Shown piece by piece: positions 1 through 8,567 of a DNA stretch of 64,000 nt. Made by a program: the position numbers and the translations under genes. The DNA comes from Heyndrickxia acidicola. GTDB lineage: Bacteria; Bacillota; Bacilli; Bacillales; Bacillaceae_C. The stretch lies in the NCBI RefSeq assembly GCF_001636425.1, contig NZ_KV440953.1, forward strand, positions 3,592,001 through 3,656,000, written 5' to 3'. A model generated the notes under the pieces. It ran no database searches, had not been told where the DNA came from, and saw only the letters and a program-made list of their open reading frames with translations. Numbering within the stretch: position 1 is the first letter of the stretch; each line of letters begins with the position of its first letter.

Positions 1-21
1 GGATACTGTCACAAGAGTAAA

Positions 22-441
22 ATGATTCGTCATTCTTTTGTGCGTTTTATTATTGTCGGTCTGTTAAATACCGCTGTCGGACTCTCTGCCATGTATCTCT
101 TTCTTCATTTATTCGGTTTGACTTACTGGGTGGCAACTTTTACTGGAAATGCGATTGGCGCCTGCGTCAGCTACGCATTAAACCGTGCCTTTACCTTTAA
201 AAGCAGCGCTCCAGTCGGAAAAAGCATGATCCGCTTCTTAACGGTTATATTAATTTGTTACTTCCTATCCTATTACTTAGGAAGACAGCTATCCTTATGG
301 GTATTCTCTTTAATTCCCGGTTTCCCGTCAGGCTTGGCAACTGATGCGGCCATTTTATTTGGTACCGGCATCTATACCATTGCCAATTACATTGGGCAGA
401 AGGCCTTTGTATTTAAGGAACCAGTAGGAGAAAGTGTGTAG
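22..441 (+). CDS. GtrA-family membrane protein
   Basis: A 139-residue protein with four predicted membrane helices. Its N-terminus (FVRFIIVGLLNT) and the segment FTGNAIGACVSYALNRAFTF match the GtrA family. GtrA proteins are small membrane proteins thought to move lipid-linked sugars across the membrane, or to assist glycosyltransferases of cell-wall or teichoic-acid decoration. The frame is open to base 1 and there is no convincing Shine-Dalgarno site before the ATG at 22, so the true start may lie outside the window. A strong terminator follows directly. The specific sugar substrate cannot be told from sequence. Confidence 0.8.
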   Translation: MIRHSFVRFIIVGLLNTAVGLSAMYLFLHLFGLTYWVATFTGNAIGACVSYALNRAFTFKSSAPVGKSMIRFLTVILICYFLSYYLGRQLSLWVFSLIPGFPSGLATDAAILFGTGIYTIANYIGQKAFVFKEPVGESV

Positions 442-451
442 CAAGAAAAGT

Positions 452-486
452 AAAAAAGACAATCCATTCGTTGGATTGTCTTTTTT
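452..486 (+). terminator. Rho-independent terminator after gtrA-like gene
   Basis: A perfect 9 bp stem (gacaatcca / tggattgtc) with a 5-base loop is flanked by A6 and T6 tracts, so it can work in both directions. It lies 11 bp after the gtrA-like stop codon. Confidence 0.9.
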
Positions 487-570
487 ATTAGCTTTGTTAA
501 AGAACTCTATTGTTTTTTAACAGAGCCCATTTTTATGAAGTAAAGTAATCAATTAACCAATGTAGTCACT

Positions 571-718
571 GTCTGGATCCAGCGCCTATCGTCTAGCGGA
601 TTTTTTCGTCTCCTCCCTACGATAAGTCAACATCCTCTCGTTCCTCGCTGTGTATCCTTTATCTCAGTCGGAGCCTGCAAAATCCGTACGCCGATGAGCA
701 AGGCGCTTACGCTTTTCT
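571..718. repeat. Palindromic intergenic element, copy 1
   Basis: About 145 bp with long imperfect inverted ends: AGCGCCT...AGCGGATTTT on the left, and AAAATCCG...AAGGCGCTT on the right. A second copy lies at 17908-18047 and diverged fragments near 33400-33515 and 44296-44345. The right end (gcttttcta) supplies the TAG stop codon of the minus-strand lysP-like gene. No separate terminator is seen for that gene, so the folded element may end its transcript. Confidence 0.75.
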
Positions 719-2204
719 ATCTTTCAATAAACTCACATTGTTCAAGAGGAATTACTTTGGTTTTTTTAGTAAATTTATAGCCAAGCCATACGATAATGAA
801 CAATGGCAGACCGATATAGGATACGAAGACCCCGTTCCAGTCAACCTTACCGCCTATAAAAGCAGGATAATCCTGGCCAATAATGACAACTGCACAAAGG
901 ATAAAGGCAAAGATAGGGCCAAATGGGAACCACTTTGCTCTGTAGGGAAGATCATTAAGGTCCCGCCCCTGTGCAACATAGGCCTTGCGGAAGCGGTAAT
1001 GACTGATAGCAATTCCCAGCCAAGCAATAAATCCGGACATTCCTGAAGCATTTAGGAGCCAATTATAAACAACGCCATCTCCGAATAAGGAAGCCAAAAA
1101 GGCAAGGGTTCCGACAAGTGCTGTTATAATTAATGCATTTACAGGGACACCTTTTTTATTTAATTTGCCGAGAAACTTAGGAGCATGTCCTGCCTGGGCA
1201 AGATCCCAGAGCATTCTTGTTGAAGCATACATCCCTGAGTTGCCGGCTGATAATACGGACGTCAGGATTATCGCATTCATAACAGAAGCAGCAAAAGCTA
1301 TACCTGCTTTATTGAAAACCAAGGTAAATGGACTCATTGTAACTGCTCCATTGGAAAGGCTTTGGTTTGTATAAGGAATTAACAAGCCAATTACTAAAAT
1401 AGCTAAGACATAGAATAAGAGAATTCGCCAAAATACCTGTTTAACAGCACGTGGAATATTTTTTTCAGGATTATCACTTTCTCCTGCGGCTACACCCAGA
1501 AGTTCAGTCCCTTGGAAAGAGAAACCGGCTGCCATGAATATACCAAGGAGCGCCATAAAACCTCCGTGGAATGGAGCATCCCCAATCGTCAGGTTTTTCA
1601 ATCCAACTGGTTTTCCGCCCATAATTCCAAAAATCATGAGGAAACCAGTAATAACAAAGATGATGACGGTCACAACCTTTATAAGAGAAAACCAGAATTC
1701 AGCTTCTCCAAAGCCTTTAACGGATAAATAGTTGATAAGAAACATGATGATAAGGCAAATTGCACTCCAGATATAGGACGGAGTATCAGGAAACCAGAAT
1801 TTCATAATCAGTGTAACGGCACTTAATTCTGCTGCTATGGTAATAGCCCAGTTATACCAATAGTTCCAGCCCAATGCAAAGCCCAATGAAGGGTCGACAA
1901 ACTTGGCTGCATACGTACTAAAAGAACCTGATACCGGCATATAGGCCGCCATTTCTGCGAGGCTCGTCATAAGAAAATAAACCATAATTCCAATTAGTAT
2001 ATAGGCGACAAGGGCACCGCCGGGGCCAGCTGTATGAATGGCTCCGCCACTGGCAAGGAAAAGGCCCGTCCCGATGGTTCCTCCTAGAGAAATCATGGTT
2101 AAATGGCGCGATTTCAAGCTTCGCCTTAATTTCTGAGAAGATGGTGTAGTATTTATATCTTCCGCTTTGGGTTGTTCTTGTTGTAATGACTGCACTGTAT
2201 ACAC
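717..2204 (-). CDS. lysP: Lysine-specific permease (APC family)
   Basis: A 495-residue amino-acid/proton symporter with 12 membrane helices. The core (RHLTMISLGGTIGTGLF, AGPGGALVAYILIGIMVYFLMTSL, FSFQGTELLGVAAGES) and the tail (ISHYRFRKAYVAQG, KVIPLEQCEF) closely follow the LysP family over its full length. A lysine riboswitch lies in its leader, which independently supports lysine as substrate. The start ATG at 2204 follows aaaggagtg. The stop codon lies in a repeat element. A second LysP-like gene (13935-15416) has no riboswitch. High lysine is expected to switch transcription off through the leader. Confidence 0.92.
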   Translation of the reverse strand: MYTVQSLQQEQPKAEDINTTPSSQKLRRSLKSRHLTMISLGGTIGTGLFLASGGAIHTAGPGGALVAYILIGIMVYFLMTSLAEMAAYMPVSGSFSTYAAKFVDPSLGFALGWNYWYNWAITIAAELSAVTLIMKFWFPDTPSYIWSAICLIIMFLINYLSVKGFGEAEFWFSLIKVVTVIIFVITGFLMIFGIMGGKPVGLKNLTIGDAPFHGGFMALLGIFMAAGFSFQGTELLGVAAGESDNPEKNIPRAVKQVFWRILLFYVLAILVIGLLIPYTNQSLSNGAVTMSPFTLVFNKAGIAFAASVMNAIILTSVLSAGNSGMYASTRMLWDLAQAGHAPKFLGKLNKKGVPVNALIITALVGTLAFLASLFGDGVVYNWLLNASGMSGFIAWLGIAISHYRFRKAYVAQGRDLNDLPYRAKWFPFGPIFAFILCAVVIIGQDYPAFIGGKVDWNGVFVSYIGLPLFIIVWLGYKFTKKTKVIPLEQCEFIER

Positions 2205-2230
2205 TCCTTTTGGTAGTTTGGAAGGAGTGG

Positions 2231-2485
2231 GGAATAAAAAATGCCGTCGATGAACGTCGACGGCAGCTCTATTACACCCGCATCATACCTTCCGAAAGAT
2301 AGCTCAACACGTTTGTTCGGTTAAAACAAACGTGACAGTTCTGTTCCTATTAGGAGACAGCCCCAGCCTATGTGCCAAGAGATGGCAAATAGACTTCGGC
2401 AGCCTTTCCTTTCAAGCGGAGTCATAGATCATCTCTTCATCTCGTCCGTCCTACTCATAAAAGCTGCGACCTCTACCTCACCGGT
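2231..2485 (-). promoter_or_regulatory. Lysine riboswitch (L-box) with terminator
   Basis: Read on the minus strand, the conserved L-box blocks appear in order: tagaggtcgcag, gagta, ggctgccgaag, ggctggggctg, actgtcac and gagctatct. They are followed by the intrinsic terminator gccgtcga / tcgacggc (2243-2264) and a T-run. Lysine binding to such aptamers favours the terminator. The leader sits directly upstream of the lysP-like gene. The outer aptamer boundary is approximate. Confidence 0.93.
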
Positions 2486-2521
2486 TTGATGAGGATTTTT
2501 CTATTAAATTAGTCATGTGTC

Positions 2522-2550
2522 ATTATAAAGGAAATTTTGTTGAATTCCAA
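2522..2550 (-). promoter_or_regulatory. SigA-type promoter of lysP leader
   Basis: On the minus strand: TTGGAA (2545-2550), a 17 bp spacer, then a consensus TATAAT (2522-2527). It is placed about 40 bp upstream of the L-box aptamer. Confidence 0.75.
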
Positions 2551-2591
2551 CTGTTTTTTATTGGTTATTTGAAATTGAAATTCGTAAACTT

Positions 2592-2690
2592 TGTTGGTTT
2601 TTAGCTCATTTATGTCATTCAGACGTTTCACACGCCTTCCAGCTAAGTTGAAAATGAGCTAAAAGCGAGCAGGTTTCCAGTTAGAATGTT
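2592..2690. repeat. AGCTCATT inverted-repeat element, copy 1
   Basis: TTTTTAGCTCATTT (2598-2611) and AAAATGAGCTAAAAG (2651-2665) form inverted arms around GTTTCACACGCCTTCCAGCT. The tail CGAGCAGGTTTCCAG is shared with related copies at 37987-38145 and 46689-46755. Confidence 0.65.
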
Positions 2691-2715
2691 AACAGTGCCA
2701 TTTACATAAAAAACA

Positions 2716-2819
2716 ATGGCATTTCTATGTACTTATTGTATAATGATTGAGCAATAGTAAACTTAAAGTTTACACTCACAAAACAATTGTTATTTTTTGT
2801 TTAGTAAATGTAAACAAAA
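2716..2819 (+). promoter_or_regulatory. Promoter and operators of the XRE/pot regulator
   Basis: ATGGCA (2716-2721), a 17 bp spacer and a consensus TATAAT (2739-2744) form a SigA promoter. Just downstream are a near-perfect 17 bp palindrome, GTAAACTTAAAGTTTAC (2757-2773), and a second inverted repeat, TTTTGTTTA...TAAACAAAA (2795-2803 / 2811-2819). Both carry the GTAAAC half-site, which suggests an autoregulatory operator downstream of the -10. The operator role is inferred. Confidence 0.6.
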
Positions 2820-2832
2820 GAGGGAAGTAAGT

Positions 2833-3375
2833 ATGCAGATTGGCCAAAAAATAAAAAATCTTCGCCTGAAAAAAGGCTTAACTCAAGAAGAGCTTGGAGA
2901 AAGAACAGATTTAAGTAAAGGGTATATTTCTCAATTGGAACGTGATCTAAGTTCCCCTTCTATCGATACACTTTTTAATGTTCTGGAAGTACTGGGCTGT
3001 CCTCCAAAAGAATTTTTCGATGAAGAGGAAAGAGTACAGAAGGTCATTTATAAGGAAGAAGATAGAACGTCATATGTGGATGATGAAAAAGGATACGGAA
3101 TAAAATGGCTGGTTCCGGAGTCCAATGAAAAAGAAATGGAACCAATTCTCCTCACTTTTGATAAACAGGGAGAGTTTAAAAAGTTTGAACCTTCTCTTTC
3201 AGAAACCTTTGCCTACATATTAGAGGGTGAGATAGCCATCCAGCTTGGAACCCGGCGTTATTATGCGAAAAAAGGGGAAGCCATTTACTTTTCTGCATCA
3301 GACCGCCATCAATTTATTAATGACTATGATGGTCCGTCCGTCTTGTTATTAGTGGCGACCGATTCTTATTTGTAG
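2833..3375 (+). CDS. puuR: XRE-family regulator with cupin domain (polyamine uptake)
   Basis: A 180-residue protein. Residues 6-60 are a lambda-repressor-like helix-turn-helix (GLTQEELGERTDLSKGYISQ), and residues 105-175 are a double-stranded beta-helix cupin. This is the PuuR/SutR-type architecture. I use the ATG at 2833 because agaggga precedes it by 8 bases. A TTG 36 bases upstream extends the frame but lies in an inverted repeat. The gene sits 241 bp upstream of potABCD in the same direction, the usual place for the polyamine-transport regulator in Bacillus relatives. The ligand sensed by the cupin (putrescine, spermidine or another) is not shown. The gene symbol is by analogy. Confidence 0.82.
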   Translation: MQIGQKIKNLRLKKGLTQEELGERTDLSKGYISQLERDLSSPSIDTLFNVLEVLGCPPKEFFDEEERVQKVIYKEEDRTSYVDDEKGYGIKWLVPESNEKEMEPILLTFDKQGEFKKFEPSLSETFAYILEGEIAIQLGTRRYYAKKGEAIYFSASDRHQFINDYDGPSVLLLVATDSYL

Positions 3376-3426
3376 AGTGCAGCCAAAAGCAGCTGTGTGG
3401 CTTCACCTTCAGCCTTTGATAAGGGC

Positions 3427-3500
3427 TGTTTTGCATAGATTATTTCATTTGCCACACTGGATCGTTGCGTTTTCTGTCAGTCTTATTTAAGAAAAAAAGC
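3427..3500 (-). repeat. Degenerate fragment of the 160 bp MITE-like element
   Basis: GGGCTGTTTTGCATAGATT followed by a diverged body resembles the CAGCC end of the element described at 41750-41907, in reverse orientation. It is too decayed to set boundaries. Confidence 0.35.
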
Positions 3501-3616
3501 TAAGATGAGAGACAATCGGCAGATAAATACAGCCAAGCAGACAAGATGGAAACAGTAAGATTTTAGAAATGTAAAAAATGAACAATTTATAGATAAAAGG
3601 GAGGCTATTATGTCAT

Positions 3617-4708
3617 ATGAGTGATAATACTATTATTCGATTTGAGCAGGTGACCAAGCAATATGACCAGGATCCTGCAGTATTGGATAACGTAAGCTTT
3701 GAGATTGAACGGGGGAAATTCTATACTCTTCTTGGTCCATCAGGCTGCGGCAAAACAACCATTTTACGTTTAATTGCAGGGTTTACAGAACCGAGCGCTG
3801 GCGATATCTATCTAAATGGAAATATCGTAAACCATGTGCCTGCAAACAAACGGCAGGTGAATACTGTATTTCAGGATTATGCATTGTTTCCGCATTTGAA
3901 TGTATTTGAGAATGTTGCCTTTGGCTTACGAATTAAAAAGCTGAAAAATGCAGAAATCAAAACCAAGGTGCAGGAAGCCCTGCGTTTTGTGAATCTTTCG
4001 GGATATGAAGAAAGAGAAATTAATGAAATGTCAGGCGGACAAAGGCAGCGTGTGGCAATTGCCAGAGCGATTGTGAACGAGCCTGAAGTCATTCTTTTGG
4101 ATGAGCCCTTGTCAGCTCTTGATTTAAAGCTTCGTACTGAAATGCAGTATGAGCTTCGTGAGCTTCAGCGCCGCCTTGGCATCACCTTTATCTTTGTTAC
4201 ACATGACCAGGAAGAAGCGCTGGCGATGTCTGATGAAATTTTTGTTATTAATAAAGGAAGAATTCAGCAAAGCGGGACGCCTACGGATATCTATGACGAA
4301 CCGATTAATCGATTTGTGGCGGATTTTATCGGGGAATCCAATATTGTAGAAGGCAAGATGATTGAAGATTTTAAGGTGGAATTTGCCAATAAGCAGTTTG
4401 AATGTGTCGATAAAGGGCTTCATTCCAATGAGCCTGTTGAAATTGTTATCCGTCCTGAGGATCTTGAAATTACACGCCCGGAAAATGGAAAGCTTCAGGT
4501 ACGTGTAGATTCTCAGCTTTTCAGGGGTGTTCACTATGAAATTTGCTGTTATGATCAATCAGGCAACGAGTGGCTGGTCCATTCAACGAAAAAGGCAGAA
4601 GTAAATTCAGAGATAGGTTTAGATTTTGAGCCGGAGGCCATTCATGTCATGCGCTTTGGTGAAACAGAAGAAGAATTTGATAAACGTCTGGAAGCTTACA
4701 ATGGATAA
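3617..4708 (+). CDS. potA: Polyamine ABC transporter ATP-binding protein
   Basis: The 363-residue ATPase of a spermidine/putrescine importer. It has Walker A GPSGCGKT (residues 40-47), signature [14 protein letters not shown], Walker [13 protein letters not shown], switch THDQEEAL and a C-terminal TOBE-type domain. It would energise uptake from the cytoplasmic face. The start ATG at 3617 follows gggagg (3600-3605) at 11 bases. Another ATG at 3610 is better placed for the Shine-Dalgarno but opens only a four-codon frame (MSYE) that overlaps this start. First gene of potABCD. Confidence 0.93.
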   Translation: MSDNTIIRFEQVTKQYDQDPAVLDNVSFEIERGKFYTLLGPSGCGKTTILRLIAGFTEPSAGDIYLNGNIVNHVPANKRQVNTVFQDYALFPHLNVFENVAFGLRIKKLKNAEIKTKVQEALRFVNLSGYEEREINEMSGGQRQRVAIARAIVNEPEVILLDEPLSALDLKLRTEMQYELRELQRRLGITFIFVTHDQEEALAMSDEIFVINKGRIQQSGTPTDIYDEPINRFVADFIGESNIVEGKMIEDFKVEFANKQFECVDKGLHSNEPVEIVIRPEDLEITRPENGKLQVRVDSQLFRGVHYEICCYDQSGNEWLVHSTKKAEVNSEIGLDFEPEAIHVMRFGETEEEFDKRLEAYNG

Positions 4709-5516
4709 ATTAACAAGCAAATCACGCAATATTTATCTTATTCCGTATGTCTTATGGATCTTATTATTTGTCGTTACACCTATCCTGCTTATTGTTTATT
4801 ATTCTTTTTTTGATATTGAGGGCCACCTTACCCTTGATAATTACCGGAAATTCTTCACGCCTGTTTATATGCAAATGACCCTTAGCTCTTTTTGGTATGC
4901 TTTTTTAATCATGGCCTTCACCCTGATTATTGCTTATCCTGCAGCATACTTATTGACGAAGACAAAGCACAAGCAGCTCTGGCTTTTGTTAATTATTTTA
5001 CCGACCTGGATTAATCTGTTATTAAAGGCGTATGCCTTTTTAGGAATATTCGGGACGTATGGAGCGGCTAATGCCTTTTTAAGCCTAATTGGCATAGGGA
5101 AACAGCAAATTTTGTTTACCGATTTCAGTTTTATATTCGTATCTGTTTATATTTTTATTCCGTTTATGATTATGCCTATATTTAATGCATTGGAAGAATT
5201 AAACCCTTCCCTCATATCAGCGGCAAGGGATTTAGGGGCCTCTCCATGGAAAACCTTTCTGCGTGTCATTTTTCCATTAACGTTGGATGGAGTGAAGTCT
5301 GGCTGCCAGGCTGTTTTCATTCCAGCATTATCTTTGTTCATGCTGACAAGATTGATTGCAGGTAACCGGGTCATTACGCTTGGTACAGCCATTGAAGAAC
5401 ATTTCCTTGTTACACAGGACTGGGGAATGGGCTCGACGATAGCCGTCTTTTTAATTATTGCCATGGTTATCATCATGATTGTAACGGGCGGCAGGAAGAG
5501 AGGGAAGAGCCTATGA
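4701..5516 (+). CDS. potB: Polyamine ABC transporter permease PotB
   Basis: A 271-residue membrane permease with about six helices and the EAA loop ([21 protein letters not shown]) that docks on PotA. The start is the ATG at 4701, which overlaps the potA stop (ATGGATAA), an arrangement of translational coupling. The frame runs 25 codons further upstream inside potA, but that extension is not expected to be used. It forms the membrane channel with PotC. Confidence 0.92.
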   Translation: MDKLTSKSRNIYLIPYVLWILLFVVTPILLIVYYSFFDIEGHLTLDNYRKFFTPVYMQMTLSSFWYAFLIMAFTLIIAYPAAYLLTKTKHKQLWLLLIILPTWINLLLKAYAFLGIFGTYGAANAFLSLIGIGKQQILFTDFSFIFVSVYIFIPFMIMPIFNALEELNPSLISAARDLGASPWKTFLRVIFPLTLDGVKSGCQAVFIPALSLFMLTRLIAGNRVITLGTAIEEHFLVTQDWGMGSTIAVFLIIAMVIIMIVTGGRKRGKSL

Positions 5517-6319
5517 AAAATAAACACAAACTCTCAAACCTCTATCTGGTGGTTGTGTTCGTTATTTTATATGCCCCTATTTTTTACTTGATGTACTATT
5601 CCTTTAATAGCGGAGAAACCATGCATGCGTTTAAAGGCTTTACGTTTAAATGGTATAAGGATGTATTCCATGACACACGCCTGATTGTCATCGTTCTCTA
5701 CACCCTGATTATTGCACTCTTATCCGCTTCTATTTCGACCATTCTGGGTGTATTTGGAGCGCTTGCGATCCGAAATGTTAAAAGCAATAAAACCAAGAAC
5801 GCTCTGCTATCCTTAAATAATGTGTTGCTGGTAAGTCCAGATGTCATTATTGGAGCATCCTTCTTGATACTATTTACAACAATTGGAATGAAGCTTGGAG
5901 CGGGCTCCGTGCTGATTTCGCATATAGCATTCAGTGTACCGATCGTGGTGATCATGGTACTGCCAAAGCTCCAGGAAATGAGCGTAACGTTGATTGATGC
6001 AGCCCGCGATCTTGGAGCGAGCAGGTGGGAAGTCCTTTCCAAGGTTGTTATTCCTTATATCACTCCGGGCATAATGGCAGGTTTTTTTATGGCCTTAACG
6101 TATTCATTAGATGACTTTTCCGTTACGTTTTTTGTAACAGGAAATGGTTTTTCTACTTTGTCTGTTGAGATTTATTCCCGTGCACGCCAGGGAATTTCAT
6201 TATCTATTAACGCGTTGTCAACGCTGATCTTTTTATTCACTATCATCTTGGTTATCGGCTATTACTATATCAATCAGCGAAACAATAATCGTGTGAAAGG
6301 ATGGGGGGCAGGAAAGTGA
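5513..6319 (+). CDS. potC: Polyamine ABC transporter permease PotC
   Basis: A 268-residue permease with about six helices and an EAA loop ([20 protein letters not shown]). The ATG overlaps the potB stop (ATGA) and agggaaga precedes it. It partners PotB in the polyamine importer. Confidence 0.92.
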   Translation: MKNKHKLSNLYLVVVFVILYAPIFYLMYYSFNSGETMHAFKGFTFKWYKDVFHDTRLIVIVLYTLIIALLSASISTILGVFGALAIRNVKSNKTKNALLSLNNVLLVSPDVIIGASFLILFTTIGMKLGAGSVLISHIAFSVPIVVIMVLPKLQEMSVTLIDAARDLGASRWEVLSKVVIPYITPGIMAGFFMALTYSLDDFSVTFFVTGNGFSTLSVEIYSRARQGISLSINALSTLIFLFTIILVIGYYYINQRNNNRVKGWGAGK

Positions 6320-7389
6320 AACAGTTGATTCGAATGCTGGCCGTTATCGTGATCGTTGCATTTGGCTTAATGTACGTAGCTTCACGGTTAAATGCTACAC
6401 AGGGCGCCTCATCCAAAAACACCATTACTGTTTATAACTGGGGTGACTACATTGATCCCGATCTCGTATCAAAATTTGAAAAACAAACAGGAATTCATGT
6501 TATTTATCAAACCTTTGATTCCAATGAAGCGATGATGACAAAAATAGCGCAGGGAGGTACTACTTTTGATGTGGCAGTTCCGTCAGAATATGCCGTTGAT
6601 AAAATGAAACACGACCACCTGCTGCTGCCGATTGATCACTCTGAGCTTCCAAATTTAAAATATATTAATCCATATTATTTAAATTTATCATTTGATCCTC
6701 ATAACCAATATTCTGTTCCGTATTTCTGGGGAACCGTCGGAATTGTGTATAATTCCAGTATGCTGGGAGGAAAAAAGATTACGAGCTGGAATGATCTTTG
6801 GGATAAGAATCTGCGCAATCAGGTGCTGCTTGTAGATGGTGCCAGGGAAGTAATGGGAATGGGCTTAAACAGTCTTCATTATTCCTTGAACGATACGAAT
6901 GAAGCCCATCTGCAGCAGGCAAAGAAAAAACTGGATTCGCTGACCCCGAATGTAAAAGCGATCGTTGGGGATGAAATCAAGATGCTGCTGGCCAATCAAG
7001 AAGCGGCAATCGGTGTTGTATGGTCCGGCGACGCATCAGAAATCATGAGCCAAAACGATAAGCTGAACTATGTTGTGCCAAAAGAGGGATCCAACCTCTG
7101 GTTTGATAATATGGTTATTCCAAAAACAGCCCGGAATATAAAAGGTGCCGAGAAATTCATGAATTTTATGCTGGATCCTAAGAATGCTGCCCAGAACGCG
7201 GAGTACGTCGGTTATTCAACGCCTAATCAGGCTGCGTTGAAGTACCTTCCGAAAAGCGTTTCAGGAGATAAACGCTTTTATCCTGACCTTGGTGCCAATA
7301 AGAATCTTGAAGTGTACAAAGATCTTGGAAAGAAAATGCTTGCTCACTATAATGAGCTTTATCTTGAATTTAAAATGTACGGAAAATAG
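6316..7389 (+). CDS. potD: Polyamine-binding protein PotD
   Basis: The 357-residue extracellular solute-binding subunit. An N-terminal hydrophobic helix (residues 6-22) is followed by the family hallmark ITVYNWGDYIDPDL. VPYFWGTVGIVYNS and the conserved fold of periplasmic binding protein type II follow. I choose the GTG at 6316, which overlaps the potC stop (GTGA) and has gggggg 7 bases upstream. The ATG at 6301 has no Shine-Dalgarno site. There is no lipobox cysteine, so it is probably held by an uncleaved signal anchor or released, rather than being a lipoprotein. A terminator follows. Confidence 0.92.
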   Translation: MKQLIRMLAVIVIVAFGLMYVASRLNATQGASSKNTITVYNWGDYIDPDLVSKFEKQTGIHVIYQTFDSNEAMMTKIAQGGTTFDVAVPSEYAVDKMKHDHLLLPIDHSELPNLKYINPYYLNLSFDPHNQYSVPYFWGTVGIVYNSSMLGGKKITSWNDLWDKNLRNQVLLVDGAREVMGMGLNSLHYSLNDTNEAHLQQAKKKLDSLTPNVKAIVGDEIKMLLANQEAAIGVVWSGDASEIMSQNDKLNYVVPKEGSNLWFDNMVIPKTARNIKGAEKFMNFMLDPKNAAQNAEYVGYSTPNQAALKYLPKSVSGDKRFYPDLGANKNLEVYKDLGKKMLAHYNELYLEFKMYGK

Positions 7390-7408
7390 CTTACAGCAAT
7401 GAAAGAGA

Positions 7409-7458
7409 GGGTGACTCAAAAAGCGGGACTATGCCGCTGAATGGAGTCACCCTTTTTT
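7409..7458 (+). terminator. Terminator of the pot operon
   Basis: gggtgactc (7409-7417) pairs with gagtcaccc (7444-7452), followed by T6. The loop carries a second small stem, agcgg/ccgct. It lies 20 bp after the potD stop. Confidence 0.9.
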
Positions 7459-7761
7459 ACTACTGAATAAAAAAGGGGAAAAGGTAGGGGGCTTTTTTTA
7501 TAGTTTTAGACTAGGATACCCTGAAAATCACTTTATACGAGTTCAACAATCAAGCCCAACCGACCTATGGTAATCATAATTGCCTTATCGATATGGAAGA
7601 AAGAACTTATGAGGGTGGCCACTGAAAAAATCGATGTTGATCTAACCCTTATATTGACTAATGGAAGTGAACAGGCAGGACAAACAGGGTTACGCATATA
7701 GGAGTAATACCCAATGTTCATTTTAAATCAAAGTTGATTTCCGCGGAAATCAACGAGCAGG

Positions 7762-7825
7762 AAAAAAGATGCTGTATCCAAGGTCGCCTGATATCATTGG
7801 ACCTTTTGTGGCAGCATCTTTTTTT
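7762..7825 (-). terminator. Terminator after tetR-like gene
   Basis: aaaaaagatgctg (7762-7774) pairs perfectly with cagcatctttttt (7812-7824). The A and T tracts flank both sides, so it can act on either strand. The T-rich arm overlaps the end of the tetR-like reading frame. The 7460-7760 stretch before it holds no gene I can support: one short decayed-looking plus-strand frame near 7566-7700 and a fragment of the Bacillaceae repeat at 7735-7760. Confidence 0.85.
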
Positions 7826-8420
7826 ATTGTTCTCTTTGTAATTGAGCCGATCCCATAAGCCCGTAAAAAAATAACTCTACCAAATCAATGAGGGCATCTT
7901 TGCTAAGCAATCCTAAGCCCTCTTTTTTTTGAGTTGTCTCAGTGAAAATGTGAATGTAAAAAAGAATGGCTTCTGTTGTCAGCTTTGGATTAATATAGCC
8001 TTGTTTTTTTCCTTGATCAATCAGTTCCATGGCAAGTGGCATGCTTTTTTCATTCGTGTACTCTTCAAAAAGCGCCTGGATGCCCGGGTCAGTCAGTGAT
8101 TGAAGAAACTCCGGGCTCAGCTCCTTTGCCGTTTCGGTTTTGCGGAAGATAACCTGCTCTATTTTTTCAGAAAAAGGGCGGTCCGAATAAATTAATTCAC
8201 GGTATTCTTCAAATGATTTATCCATATAATCGACTAATACAGCCCTTAGCAGTTCGTCTTTACTGCCAAAATAATTATAAATGGTTACGGGGGAAACATT
8301 TGCTTTCTTACTGATTTCTGCCACGCTGACTTTATCTGCGCCATAGGAAGAAAAAAGATTAAGTGCCGCCTGTTTAATCATCTCTTTCTTACGTTCTGTC
8401 CTCCGTTGATATCCGTCCAT
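7824..8420 (-). CDS. TetR/AcrR-family transcriptional regulator
   Basis: A 198-residue protein. Residues 5-60 form a TetR N-terminal domain (KKEMIKQAALNLFSSYGADK, SVAEISKKANVSPVTIYNYFGSKDELL), followed by an all-helical ligand domain with no named match. The ATG at 8420 follows tagaggtg at 8 bases. The frame extends 16 codons upstream with no Shine-Dalgarno site. It is divergent from the ABC exporter pair, and 12 bp inverted repeats lie between them, so it most likely represses that operon and itself. The inducer is unknown. Confidence 0.85.
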   Translation of the reverse strand: MDGYQRRTERKKEMIKQAALNLFSSYGADKVSVAEISKKANVSPVTIYNYFGSKDELLRAVLVDYMDKSFEEYRELIYSDRPFSEKIEQVIFRKTETAKELSPEFLQSLTDPGIQALFEEYTNEKSMPLAMELIDQGKKQGYINPKLTTEAILFYIHIFTETTQKKEGLGLLSKDALIDLVELFFYGLMGSAQLQREQ

Positions 8421-8453
8421 TGTATTCACCTCTAAAACAAGGATACAAAATGA

Positions 8454-8544
8454 TTTGAATAAAAACAATTAAAACAGTTCAAAACTTGTTGATATTCTCA
8501 TTGGTATCCCTTATTATGAACTCAATAAACTATTTTTATTCAAA
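8454..8544. promoter_or_regulatory. Inverted repeats in the tetR/ABC divergent region
   Basis: TTTGAATAAAAA (8454-8465) and its exact reverse complement TTTTTATTCAAA (8533-8544) flank the divergent promoter region. Each arm also lies near a further TTCAAAAC-like half. They are candidate TetR-type operators. No binding evidence exists. Confidence 0.5.
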
Positions 8545-8567
8545 ACATTTAAAAAGGGGATTGGGAA

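Noticed and set aside
4124-4558. 144-codon minus-strand frame inside potA
   Set aside because: It is antisense to a well-conserved gene and has no independent evidence.
7533-7721. 62-codon minus-strand frame, and an opposite plus-strand frame at 7566-7700
   Set aside because: No ribosome site for the former, no family resemblance for either, and the region borders repeat debris. At most a gene remnant.
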